This document shows positions 15,865 to 24,292 of a DNA stretch of 64,000 bases, piece by piece (positions within the stretch are counted from its first letter, which is position 1; the number at the start of each line of letters is the position of its first letter). A program made the position numbers and the translations under genes. Under the pieces are notes generated by a model. It saw only the letters and a list, made by a program, of their open reading frames with translations. It made no database searches and was not told the origin of the DNA. This stretch comes from Microbispora siamensis (GTDB taxonomy: Bacteria; Actinomycetota; Actinomycetes; Streptosporangiales; Streptosporangiaceae): the NCBI RefSeq assembly GCF_016863095.1, contig NZ_BOOF01000002.1:186001-250000 (forward strand). The letters are read 5' to 3'.

Positions 15865-18768
15865 ATGGATAATGCGAATGAGTGTGAAACTTCTCAGGAC
15901 TTACCGTGCCGTCTGCGGTTGCTGGGGCCGCCGGCGGGCTGGCGCGGCGGACGGCTTATCGAGCTGGGACCGCCGCTGCAGCGGGCTGCACTGTGCGTAC
16001 TCGTCGGACATGAGGGACGCGTGGTCCCGAAGGACGACCTGATCAATGGTCTTTGGGGGGATCGCCCCCCGAACACGGCCGAGCAGAGCGTCTACACCTA
16101 CATCGCCGGCCTCCGGCGGGTCCTGGAGCCTCACCCCGGCAGGCGCGGTCCATACGCCGTCCTGGTGAACCGGTCGCGCGGCTACGCACTGGAACGCGGG
16201 CCGGTGCGGGTGGACGTGGGGGACTTCGAGCGCCACCTGGCCGAGGCCCGCCGGCTGCTCGGCGCGGACGACCACCGCGGCGGCCTGCACGCTCTGGACG
16301 CAGCCCTGGCGTGCTGGTCGGGACCCGCCCTGTGCGGCGTGCCGGGGCCCTTCGCGGAGGTGGAGCGGACCCGGCTGGAGGGGTTGCGGCTGTCGGCGCG
16401 GGAGGACCGCGCCAAGGCGCTGCTCGACCTGGGGCTGCACCAGGAGGCGGCGTCGGCCCTGTCCGAGCTGGTCGCGGAGGCTCCCCTGAGGGAGCGCGCC
16501 CGCGACCTGCTCATGCTCGCGCTGTACCGCTGCGGCAGGCAGGCCGACGCTCTCCAGGCGTACATGGACGTCAAGCGGCTGCTCGCGGAGCGGCTCGGCG
16601 TGGATCCCGGCGAGACGTTGCGTGAACGGTACGAGCTGATCCTGCGGGCCGATCCCTCGCTCGCGCGGGTGCAGGACGGCGCGGGCGATGCCGAGCCCTC
16701 GGCGCGGCCTCCCCGCCAGCTGCCGCGGGCGGCGAGCGGTTTCGTGGGCCGGGCCGAGGAACTGGTCCGTCTGCGATCCCTGCTCTCCCCCTGGGACGGC
16801 GGACCCCCGCAGGCGGTCATCGCGATCACCGGGACCCCCGGGTCGGGCAAGTCCGCGCTGGCCGTACAGGCCGCCCACGCCTCCTCCCACGCGTTCCCGG
16901 ACGGACAGCTGTACGTCAACCTCCAGGGGGCGACGCCGGGGGTCGAGCGCCTGAGGCCGATCGACGTGCTCGGCCGGCTCCTGCGCGCCCTGGGGCTGCC
17001 GGGCGAGGCCGTGCCGTCCGAGGAGGACGAGGCCGCCGCGGTGCTGCGCGACCGGCTGGAGGGACGCAGGACCCTCATCCTGCTTGACGACGCGGCGGGG
17101 CCCGAGCAGGTGCGCGCCCTGCTGGGCCTGCCCTCCGGCAACGCCGTGCTGATCACGAGCCGCGAGTCGCACGCGGCGACCGACGACTGCGTCCAGCTCG
17201 TGCTCGGGAGACTGCTGCGGTCGGAGGCGGTCACCGTGCTTGGGAAGCTCGTCGGAGCGGAACGAATCGCGGCGGACCCGGCCGCCGCGGACCGCCTGGC
17301 GCACCTGTGCGGCCTGCTGCCGCTGGCCCTGCGCCTGGCCGCCGCCCGCCTCGCCGAACGTCCCGACTGGGCGGTGCGGGATCTGGGCACGAGGCTGGAG
17401 GACCGGCGGCGTACTCTGCACGAGCTGGAGTCGGGCCGAAGGGCCGTCCGCTCCAGTCTGGAGCTGAGCTACGAGGTTCTGGCCCACGGCGGCGAGCTCG
17501 ATCGGCTGGCCGCGCGGACGATGTGTCACCTCGGCGTCCTGCACGTGGCGAGCCTGACCCCCGAGCTGGTGTCCGCCCTCCTCCGCGAACCGGTCGACGC
17601 CGCCGAGCGCGCCCTCGACCGCCTCGCGCGCGCGCACCTGCTGGAGGTCTCGGGACCGGGCCGCTACCGCCCCCACGACCTCGTGCGGCTTTTCATGATC
17701 GAGCTCGCGGACGCCCGTCTCACGCCGGAGGCGCGCAAGGACGCGCTCATGGGCGCACTCGGCTTCTACGGGGCGACCGCACGCCACGCCAGCACGGTAC
17801 TCGATCCCCACCGCGTGCAGCTTCCCTGGCCCGCCGTGCCGCAGCGCCCGCTCGCGCTCCGGACCGTCGACCAGGCCAGGGACTGGCTGGAGGAGGAGCT
17901 GCCGGACGTGATCGCCGCCGCCACACAGGCGATGCCGAGCGAGGACGACGACGTCGCACGGCTGGGGGCCTACGTCGGGTTCTCCCTCACCTGGCAGCTG
18001 ACGAGAGGCGCGCACCGCCGCGAGCAGCGCGACCTCAACAGGCAGGCCCTGGACGTGGGCGAGCGGACCGGCGACCAGGAGATCCTGTCCCTGGCCCACG
18101 GCCAGATCGCCAACGCGCTGCTGACCCTCGGCAGGGCGGCCGAGGCCCTGCCGCACCAGCAGGCCGAACTCGATCTGAGACGCGACCTGCGCGACCGGTT
18201 CGGCGAGATGCGCGCCCTGGGCAACCTGGGCGTCGTCCTTCTCAAGCTGGAGCGGTACGCGGAGGCGCGTGAGCGGGCGGAGGTCCAGCGGGCGATCGCC
18301 AGGGAGATCGGCTCCGAGGTCGGCGAGCGTCATTCGCTGCTGACCGGGGCGACCGCCTGTCGGAGGCTGGGCGACGTGACGGCGGCCATGAGCCTGGTGG
18401 GTGAGGGACTCGCACTCGCGCAGGCCGCGGGAGACCGTTACCACGAGTTGGCCGGCCTCTTGTTGCTTTCCGAGCTGTGCGTGGACCGCGGCGACCCGCA
18501 GACCGCGAAGTCCTACCTCGAGCGCGGCCTGCGCCGAGCCCGGGAGATCGGCCACCGGGTCGGCGAGTGCGAGTCCCTCGTCATGCTCGCCAGAGTGCAC
18601 CGTCTTTTGAACGAGCCGGCGCAGGCCCTGGCCTACGCCCGGGAGGCGCTGGCGGCGCGGCAGCGGTCAGGGGACGAGAAACTCTCGCGGTCGGCGGAAG
18701 ACGAACTGCGCGTCATTGAGACGGCATTCCCCGAGCTGAGACCGACCCGAGAGGTGCCGGCCCGCTGA
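15865..18768 (+). CDS. SARP/AfsR-type regulator: winged helix, BTAD, NB-ARC and TPR domains
   Basis: 967 residues from ATG 15865 (GTG 15742 is a possible longer start). Domains: OmpR-like winged helix at about 14-100 ('RLRLLGPPAGW', 'ALCVLVGHEGRVVPKDDLI', 'NTAEQSVYTYIAGLRRVLE'), BTAD at about 110-250 ('VDVGDFERHLAEARRLLG', 'LYRCGRQADALQAYMDV'), NB-ARC ATPase from about 285 with P-loop 'ITGTPGSGKSALAVQ' and Walker B 'LEGRRTLILLDDAAG', and C-terminal TPRs from about 690 to the end. Such AfsR-like proteins activate secondary-metabolite or developmental genes, binding direct repeats near -35. No biosynthetic cluster is adjacent here, so its target is unknown. The XRE-TPR/peptide module upstream is a candidate controller. 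Confidence 0.92.
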   Translation: MDNANECETSQDLPCRLRLLGPPAGWRGGRLIELGPPLQRAALCVLVGHEGRVVPKDDLINGLWGDRPPNTAEQSVYTYIAGLRRVLEPHPGRRGPYAVLVNRSRGYALERGPVRVDVGDFERHLAEARRLLGADDHRGGLHALDAALACWSGPALCGVPGPFAEVERTRLEGLRLSAREDRAKALLDLGLHQEAASALSELVAEAPLRERARDLLMLALYRCGRQADALQAYMDVKRLLAERLGVDPGETLRERYELILRADPSLARVQDGAGDAEPSARPPRQLPRAASGFVGRAEELVRLRSLLSPWDGGPPQAVIAITGTPGSGKSALAVQAAHASSHAFPDGQLYVNLQGATPGVERLRPIDVLGRLLRALGLPGEAVPSEEDEAAAVLRDRLEGRRTLILLDDAAGPEQVRALLGLPSGNAVLITSRESHAATDDCVQLVLGRLLRSEAVTVLGKLVGAERIAADPAAADRLAHLCGLLPLALRLAAARLAERPDWAVRDLGTRLEDRRRTLHELESGRRAVRSSLELSYEVLAHGGELDRLAARTMCHLGVLHVASLTPELVSALLREPVDAAERALDRLARAHLLEVSGPGRYRPHDLVRLFMIELADARLTPEARKDALMGALGFYGATARHASTVLDPHRVQLPWPAVPQRPLALRTVDQARDWLEEELPDVIAAATQAMPSEDDDVARLGAYVGFSLTWQLTRGAHRREQRDLNRQALDVGERTGDQEILSLAHGQIANALLTLGRAAEALPHQQAELDLRRDLRDRFGEMRALGNLGVVLLKLERYAEARERAEVQRAIAREIGSEVGERHSLLTGATACRRLGDVTAAMSLVGEGLALAQAAGDRYHELAGLLLLSELCVDRGDPQTAKSYLERGLRRAREIGHRVGECESLVMLARVHRLLNEPAQALAYAREALAARQRSGDEKLSRSAEDELRVIETAFPELRPTREVPAR

Positions 18769-18786
18769 GGCACGTCCCGCGGCGGG

Positions 18787-20310
18787 TCAGCCGGCGCGGA
18801 GGGCGAGGAAGAGGTCGACCCGGTCGGCCATGGACGACAGGTCCTTGCCGGTCAGTTCCTCGACCCGCCTGATCCGGTAGCGCACCGTGTTGACGTGCAC
18901 GTGCAGCCGTTCTGCGCAGGCGTTCCACGATCCCGTGCAGTCGAGGAACGCGCCGAGCGTGCGCACCAGCTCCGCCCCGTGCCGCCGGTCGTAGTCGAAC
19001 AGCGGCCCGAGCAGCCGTCCGGCGAACGAGGACCGCACGTCGCCGGGCACGGTCGCCAGCAGCAGCGCGTGCGTGTAGATCTCGTCGCTGGTGACCACTC
19101 CCCCGCCGCGCGCCTCGGCCATCCGCCGGGCGTGGCCCGCCTCCTCCACCCCGCCCCGGATGGCCTGCGGCCCGGTCAGCGCGCCGCTCAGCCCGGCCGA
19201 CACCGTGATCGAGGGGAGCCCGGCGGCGAGCACCGCCGTACGGGCGCGCAGCAGCGCCGCGAGCCCGTCGCGGTCGCGCCAGGGGGTGTCGCCGCGCAGC
19301 GGGACGAGCGCCACCGACGCGTCGGCGCCCGCGGCGGCCACCACTCCGCGGTCCAGCAGCTCCTCCGTCACCTGACCGCCCAGCAGGGCGGGATCGGGGC
19401 CCTCGGTCGCCCCGCGCCTGCTCGCCGTGGCGGTGACCACCGCGTACGGCTCGGCCGGGTCGATGCCGCAGGTCCGCAGCCGGGCCGACAGCTCCGCGAG
19501 GTCGCCGCCCGCACAGGCCAGGGCGATGAGCTGCTCGGCCAGCCGGCGCTCCACCCGGCGGCCCTCCTCCGCTCGTGTCCGCTCCATCGCGACGCACGCC
19601 GCCAGCTCGTAGCCGATCTCCGCGTCGACCTCGCCCCGGCAGACCAGGGCCCAGCCGGCGGCCCGGTGCGAGCGATCCACGGCGAACAGCGTGAACGGCC
19701 CGCCGCGGTCCACGACGACCGGCAGGCGGGCGGCGGCGAGATAGTCGTGGGCCAGCCGTACGGCCTGCTCCTCGGGCAGGGCGCCCGCGACGACAGCGCC
19801 GCAGGCGGACACGACCGCGGCCGTGACGCCGAGCTCGGCCTCGACCAGGGCGAACAGCTCGCCGAGCCCGGCCCCTTCGGCCACCGCCGCGACGATCCTG
19901 CGGTGCCGCCCGAGCGCGCCGCGCAGGTCGCCCGCCTGGGCGGCGGCGACGCGCCTGCCGACGAGTTCGGTGACGGCTCCGAACGACACCTCGACGGGCA
20001 CTTCGAGCAGCGGCAGCCCGCGCGCCCGGCACGCCTCCACCAGGTCGCCGGGGACCGTGCCGAGCCGCGCGTCGCCCGCGCCGAGCGCGGCCACGCCCGC
20101 CTCGGCCAGGGCGTCCACGAACCGGGCGGAGTCGGCGGGCGACTGGCGCCACATGAGGCCGGTCAGCACCAGTTCGCCGCCCGACAGGTAGCGCCGGGGA
20201 TCGGGCAGGTCGGTGATGAGCACGCCCTCGATCTCACGGTCCAGCCGCTCGTCGCCCGTGAGCAGGGTGAGCCGCAGTTCCGGGACGGCGAGCAGATCAT
20301 GCAATAGCAC
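18787..20310 (-). CDS. PucR-family transcriptional regulator
   Basis: 507 residues. The N-terminal purine-catabolism domain (about 1-125) reads 'LLHDLLAVPELRLTLLTGD' and 'RYLSGGELVLTGLMWR'. A central GGDEF-like region follows, and the C-terminal PucR-type helix-turn-helix is classic: 'LGAFLDCTGSWNACAERLH' followed by 'VHVNTVRYRIRRVEELTGKD'. The start is GTG 20310. It is divergent from a xanthine-dehydrogenase-type gene, consistent with control of purine catabolism as for Bacillus PucR. The 119-bp gap (20311-20429) should contain both promoters. Confidence 0.9.
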   Translation of the reverse strand: MLLHDLLAVPELRLTLLTGDERLDREIEGVLITDLPDPRRYLSGGELVLTGLMWRQSPADSARFVDALAEAGVAALGAGDARLGTVPGDLVEACRARGLPLLEVPVEVSFGAVTELVGRRVAAAQAGDLRGALGRHRRIVAAVAEGAGLGELFALVEAELGVTAAVVSACGAVVAGALPEEQAVRLAHDYLAAARLPVVVDRGGPFTLFAVDRSHRAAGWALVCRGEVDAEIGYELAACVAMERTRAEEGRRVERRLAEQLIALACAGGDLAELSARLRTCGIDPAEPYAVVTATASRRGATEGPDPALLGGQVTEELLDRGVVAAAGADASVALVPLRGDTPWRDRDGLAALLRARTAVLAAGLPSITVSAGLSGALTGPQAIRGGVEEAGHARRMAEARGGGVVTSDEIYTHALLLATVPGDVRSSFAGRLLGPLFDYDRRHGAELVRTLGAFLDCTGSWNACAERLHVHVNTVRYRIRRVEELTGKDLSSMADRVDLFLALRAG

Positions 20311-20429
20311 GACAGACAGCGTATTTGGAGATACCTACAAGCATCGACTACGTCCACCTCCGGGTTTCATCGCCGCGCCGATAGGCCCCGCCGCGGCCCG
20401 CTTGCTGTACTACGCAGATGGAGCGGCGG

Positions 20430-22682
20430 ATGGCGACTGAGGAGACGGCGGGCGCGCCGACGAGGACCGGGACGCGTCCGGGCCTCGGCGAGAGCGCGCC
20501 GCGCCCCGACGGCACGCTGAAGGTGACCGGGGAGTTCGCGTACTCCTCGGACCTGTGGCTTGAGGGCATGCTCTGGGGCGCCACACTGCGCAGCCCGCAC
20601 CCGTCCGCGTGGATCCGCTCCATCGACGTCGGTCCCGCGCTCGCGATGCCCGGAGTGTTCGCCGTGCTCACCCACGAGGACGTGCCCGGCGAGAAGTTCT
20701 ACGGGCTGGAGCGCCGCGACCAGCCGGTGCTCGCCGTCGATCAGGTCCGCTACCAGGGCGAGCCCGTGGCGATCGTGGCCGCCGACCATCCGGAGACCGC
20801 GCGCCGCGCGGCCGCCGCGATCGTCGTGCGGTACGAGGAGCGCGAGGCGGTGACGGACCCCCGCCGGGCCGCCTTCGACCCGTCCTGCCCCGCCGTCCAC
20901 CCCGAGGGGAACCTCGTACGGCACCAGCCGGTGAGGGTGGGCGGGACCTTCGAGGCCGAGGTGGTCGTCACCGGCGAATACGAGGTCGGCATGCAGGACC
21001 AGGCGTTCCTCGGCCCGGAGTCGGGCCTGGCCGTGCCCGCCGAGGACGGCGGGGTGGACCTGTTCGTCGCGACCCAGTGGCTGCACGTCGACCGGGACCA
21101 GGTGGCGCCGTGCCTGGGCCTGCCAAAGGAGAAGGTGCGGCTGACGCTCGCCGGGGTCGGCGGCGCGTTCGGCGCCAGGGAGGACCTGTCGATGCAGGTC
21201 CACGCCTCGATGCTGGCGCTGCGGACGGGCCGTCCGGTGAAGATGGTGTACGGCCGCGAGGAGTCGTTCTTCGGCCACGTCCACCGGCATCCGGCGCGGA
21301 TGCGCTACGAGCACGGCGCCACGGCCGACGGCCGGCTCGTCTACGTCAAGGCGGAGATCCTGCTCGACGGCGGGGCCTACTGCTCGTCCACCCCCGCCGT
21401 GGTGGGCAACGCCGCCTCGCTCGGAGTCGGTCCGTACGAGGTGGACAACGTCTGGATCGACGCGTACGGCGTCTACACGAACAACCCGACCTGTGGCGCC
21501 ATGCGCGGGTTCGGGGCGGTCCAGGCCTGCTACGCGTACGAGTCGCAGATGGACCGGCTCGCGGCGGCCTGCGGGCTGTCGCCGGTCGAGATCCGCGTCC
21601 GCAACGCGGTGTCGCAGGGGTCGCGCCTGGCCACGGGGCAGGTGATCGACAGCCCCGCGCCGCTCGCGGACATGCTCGCGGAGCTGGCCGCGATGCCGCT
21701 GCCGCCGGAACCGGCGGACGAGCCCGACCTGCGCCTCCTGCCGGGCGGCGTCGCGCAGACCACGCACGGCGAGGGCGTTCGGCGCGGCGTGGGCTACGGC
21801 GTCGGCATCAAGAACATCTGCTTCTCCGAGGGCTTCGACGACTACTCGACGGCCCGGGTGCGGGTCGAGCTGGCCGGGGACGAGCCGCACGTGCTCGTGC
21901 ACACCGCCGCCGCCGAGGTGGGCCAGGGGCTCGTCACCGTCCAGGCCCAGATCGCGCGTACGGAACTCGGGATCGCCAGAGTCACGGTCGCCCCGGCGGA
22001 CACCGCGGTCGGCTCGGCCGGGTCCTCCTCGGCCTCCCGCCAGTCGTACGTCACCGGCGGGGCGGTCAAGACGGCCTGCGAGGCGGTGCGGGCCCGCCTC
22101 GACGCGCTGCGCGCCGCGCATCCGGAGCTGTCGCTGGAGGAGGTGCTCGAACGGTTCGGGCCGGTCGAGGAGACGCGGGAGTACCGCCACCGGCCCACGT
22201 TCCCCATGGACCCCGTCACCGGCCAGGGCGACTCCCACACGCAGCTCGCGTTGTGCGTGCACCGGGCCGTGGTCGACGTGGACGTCGAGCTCGGCCTGGT
22301 CAAGGTCGTCGAGCTGGCCGCCGTGCAGGACGTGGGGAGGATCCTCAATCCGCCGGCCCTGGAAGGGCAGATCCACGGCGGCTCCGCGCAGGGCCTGGGC
22401 CTGGCGCTGATGGAGGAGATCCAGGTCAGGGACGGCCGGGTGCTCAACCCCTCGTTCACCGACTACCTGATCCCCACCATCCTCGACATGCCGCCCATGC
22501 GGTTGTCGGTCCTGGAGAACCCCGACCCCCACGCGCCGTACGGCCTGCGGGGCGCGGGCGAGCCGCCCACGCTGTCGTCGACCCCCGCGGTGGCCGCGGC
22601 GGTCAGGGCCGCGACCGGGCTGGATCTCCCCCGCGTCCCGATCCGGCCCGAGGACATCGCGCTCACGCCCGTCGCCGGCTGA
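20430..22682 (+). CDS. Xanthine dehydrogenase molybdopterin-binding subunit (orphan)
   Basis: 750 residues from ATG 20430, preceded by GGAG at seven bases; ATG 20418 is an alternative. The N-terminal a/b hammerhead domain ('GESAPRPDGTLKVTGEFAYS', 'LEGMLWGATLRSPHPSAWI') is followed by the molybdopterin-binding domain ('GVGGAFGAREDLSMQVHASM', 'GAMRGFGAVQACYAYESQMD', 'VGQGLVTVQAQIARTELGI'). Near the C-terminus 'LRGAGEPPTLSS' carries the catalytic Glu of the xanthine oxidase family. It is the large subunit of a three-part enzyme oxidising hypoxanthine/xanthine or another N-heterocycle, but no FAD or 2Fe-2S subunit gene lies in the window. Probably regulated by the divergent PucR. Confidence 0.9.
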   Translation: MATEETAGAPTRTGTRPGLGESAPRPDGTLKVTGEFAYSSDLWLEGMLWGATLRSPHPSAWIRSIDVGPALAMPGVFAVLTHEDVPGEKFYGLERRDQPVLAVDQVRYQGEPVAIVAADHPETARRAAAAIVVRYEEREAVTDPRRAAFDPSCPAVHPEGNLVRHQPVRVGGTFEAEVVVTGEYEVGMQDQAFLGPESGLAVPAEDGGVDLFVATQWLHVDRDQVAPCLGLPKEKVRLTLAGVGGAFGAREDLSMQVHASMLALRTGRPVKMVYGREESFFGHVHRHPARMRYEHGATADGRLVYVKAEILLDGGAYCSSTPAVVGNAASLGVGPYEVDNVWIDAYGVYTNNPTCGAMRGFGAVQACYAYESQMDRLAAACGLSPVEIRVRNAVSQGSRLATGQVIDSPAPLADMLAELAAMPLPPEPADEPDLRLLPGGVAQTTHGEGVRRGVGYGVGIKNICFSEGFDDYSTARVRVELAGDEPHVLVHTAAAEVGQGLVTVQAQIARTELGIARVTVAPADTAVGSAGSSSASRQSYVTGGAVKTACEAVRARLDALRAAHPELSLEEVLERFGPVEETREYRHRPTFPMDPVTGQGDSHTQLALCVHRAVVDVDVELGLVKVVELAAVQDVGRILNPPALEGQIHGGSAQGLGLALMEEIQVRDGRVLNPSFTDYLIPTILDMPPMRLSVLENPDPHAPYGLRGAGEPPTLSSTPAVAAAVRAATGLDLPRVPIRPEDIALTPVAG

Positions 22683-22693
22683 GCCCCGCCGGA

Positions 22694-23392
22694 TCAGTCG
22701 GCGATGTAGCCGATGGAGGTCACCTCGTAGCCGCGGCTCTTCGCGCCCCGCACGTGCATGAACATGCCGCCGCCCTCATAGGAGTAGGCGCAGCTGTAGC
22801 CCTTGGGCTCGGAGTTGCAGCCCTGGAAGAAGTACTTCACGCCCTTCGGGTCGTGCTTCGTCCGGAACAGCGTCTTGACCGCCGTGGTCGAGGCGATCTC
22901 CAGGCCCCGGTTGCGGTCGCCCGCGCGCCAGGCGTCGAACAGGTGCTTGGCGGCGGCGGACGGCTTCGTGAGATGACGGGACTCGTACACCTTCGTGACC
23001 TTCGAGCCCGAGACGACCATCAGGACGCCGTCGAGCCCGCCCGGCACGCGCACGCTGGTGTGGACGAACCGGCAGGCGTTGCCCGAGCAGCCCGCGAACT
23101 CGTCCGGGGCCCGGAAAGGATAGGAGAAGAGCGTGGAGACCGCGCCCGCGGTGGCGACCCGGGAGGCCGCGTGGCGGTCCGCGCGCAGCCAGGCGCCGAA
23201 CAGCTTCTTGGCGACGGCCGCCGGTGCGGCCGTGCCGTGAGCGGACGCCCAGGCGGGGGCCTGTGCAGTCGCTCGCCCAGTGGCTTGCGCTGCGTGGGCG
23301 AGGGCCGGGCCTGCGGCGAGCAGGGAGGCGGGGACCAGGAACGCGGCGGTCGCGGCCGTGGCGGCCGCGCCTCGCAACCATCGTGCTGACAC
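22694..23392 (-). CDS. Secreted protein with two tandem repeat domains
   Basis: 232 residues from GTG 23392, chosen because the signal peptide starts there ('VSARWLRGAAATAATAAFLV', 'ALAHA'). The mature protein is an internal duplication. The first unit begins 'AVAKKLFGAWLRADRHAA', with 'GAVSTLFSYPF' and a 'GCSGNACRFVHTS' cysteine pair. The second begins 'AAAKHLFDAWRAGDRNRG', with 'TAVKTLFRTKHD' and 'GCNSEPKGYSCAYSYEGG'. The shared pattern is A.AK.LF.AW..(A/G)DR, then V.TLF, then a two-Cys strand pair, about 85 residues per unit. Each Cys pair probably forms a disulfide. I do not recognise the family. It may be a cell-envelope binding protein. Confidence 0.75.
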   Translation of the reverse strand: MSARWLRGAAATAATAAFLVPASLLAAGPALAHAAQATGRATAQAPAWASAHGTAAPAAVAKKLFGAWLRADRHAASRVATAGAVSTLFSYPFRAPDEFAGCSGNACRFVHTSVRVPGGLDGVLMVVSGSKVTKVYESRHLTKPSAAAKHLFDAWRAGDRNRGLEIASTTAVKTLFRTKHDPKGVKYFFQGCNSEPKGYSCAYSYEGGGMFMHVRGAKSRGYEVTSIGYIAD

Positions 23393-23484
23393 GCGCCGTA
23401 CGCTACAGGGATCTACTTGCACCCGGATTGACCCCGGCTTGCACCTACCGCTGCCGCCCTCGGGGGCCGGCCCCGCTGGAGCCG

Positions 23485-24066
23485 TCACCGGCGTCCGCCC
23501 GAGACCGGGGACCGCTGGGCGGCCAGGCCGCGCCGTGCGGCGGCCAGGCATCCGGCCAGCAGCGTCACACCGGACAGCACCCCGCTCACCAAGGGCACCC
23601 ACGCCACGGCGGAGGTGGCGGTCATGACGAGCCCGGCGACCCCGAGCACGGTGAGGACCACACCGGGCACCATGATCGTCCGGTCCCTCCAGATCGGTCC
23701 GAGGGCGACGAAATGGACGCCGACGACGAGAGCGATCCAGGCGACGTTGCTTTCCTCGGGGCGGTCCAGGACGCGCAGCACCGCGATGCCGCCGAACAGC
23801 GCGACGGCTTCGATCACGACGACCACCGCGAAGCCGAGGCCGAACATCTTCCCGGACTCACCGCCTCCCCCGATGCCAGGTTCGGCGCCGGTGGACCTCG
23901 CACGCCCGACGGCGAGGAACCACATGGCGACGACGCCGGCCAGGGCGACGGCCGCGGCGATCCGGAGGACGAGGGCGAGAGCATGACCGAGAGGTGGATG
24001 CGAGTTCGCGAAGACGAAAACAGCCCCGAAAACCGCACCTATCAACAAACCGGTCATACGCTGCAT
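23485..24066 (-). CDS. Multi-pass membrane protein of unknown function
   Basis: 193 residues with six likely helices in three pairs: 'LLIGAVFGAVFVFANSH', 'ALVLRIAAAVALAGVVAMWF', 'GFAVVVVIEAVALFGGIAV', 'VAWIALVVGVHFVALGPIW', 'MVPGVVLTVLGVAGLVMTA' and 'WVPLVSGVLSGVTLLAGCLA'. The conserved-looking 'GVHFVALGPIWRDR' loop resembles small DUF-type membrane proteins of actinobacteria, but I cannot name the family. The start is ATG 24066, with ATG 24057 also possible. It has its own transcription unit. Confidence 0.7.
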   Translation of the reverse strand: MQRMTGLLIGAVFGAVFVFANSHPPLGHALALVLRIAAAVALAGVVAMWFLAVGRARSTGAEPGIGGGGESGKMFGLGFAVVVVIEAVALFGGIAVLRVLDRPEESNVAWIALVVGVHFVALGPIWRDRTIMVPGVVLTVLGVAGLVMTATSAVAWVPLVSGVLSGVTLLAGCLAAARRGLAAQRSPVSGGRR

Positions 24067-24216
24067 GGCGTGACCTTATCGCGATTTCGATCACCGGCTG
24101 AGCGGAGGCCGTCGCCCCGCCCTCGGTGATCCAGGCCCCTGGATCACGGTGAGGACGTCACACGCGGCCGACTCGTGCCGGGCTGGACAGCCGGGGCGGG
24201 ACGGCCGGGGCGGGAC

Positions 24217-24240
24217 GGCCGGGGCGAGAGCGCCCCGGCC
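24217..24240 (-). terminator. Hairpin terminator after the collagen-like SecD-domain gene
   Basis: GGCCGGGGCG (24217-24226) and CGCCCCGGCC (24231-24240) form perfect 10-bp arms with an AGAG loop, 53 bp past the stop codon. The upstream side (24185-24225) consists of short direct repeats of ACGGCCGGGGCGGG. Confidence 0.75.
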
Positions 24241-24292
24241 GCCGGCCGGCCGATTCAGGTCCGGGAGCGGCGGTCCTGACCGTGCCACGCGC

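Noticed and set aside
15901-18600. A minus-strand open frame of about 900 codons opposite the SARP gene
   Set aside because: Shadow of a high-GC gene; its translation is His/Gln/Arg-rich without recognisable motifs, whereas the plus strand has four clear domains.
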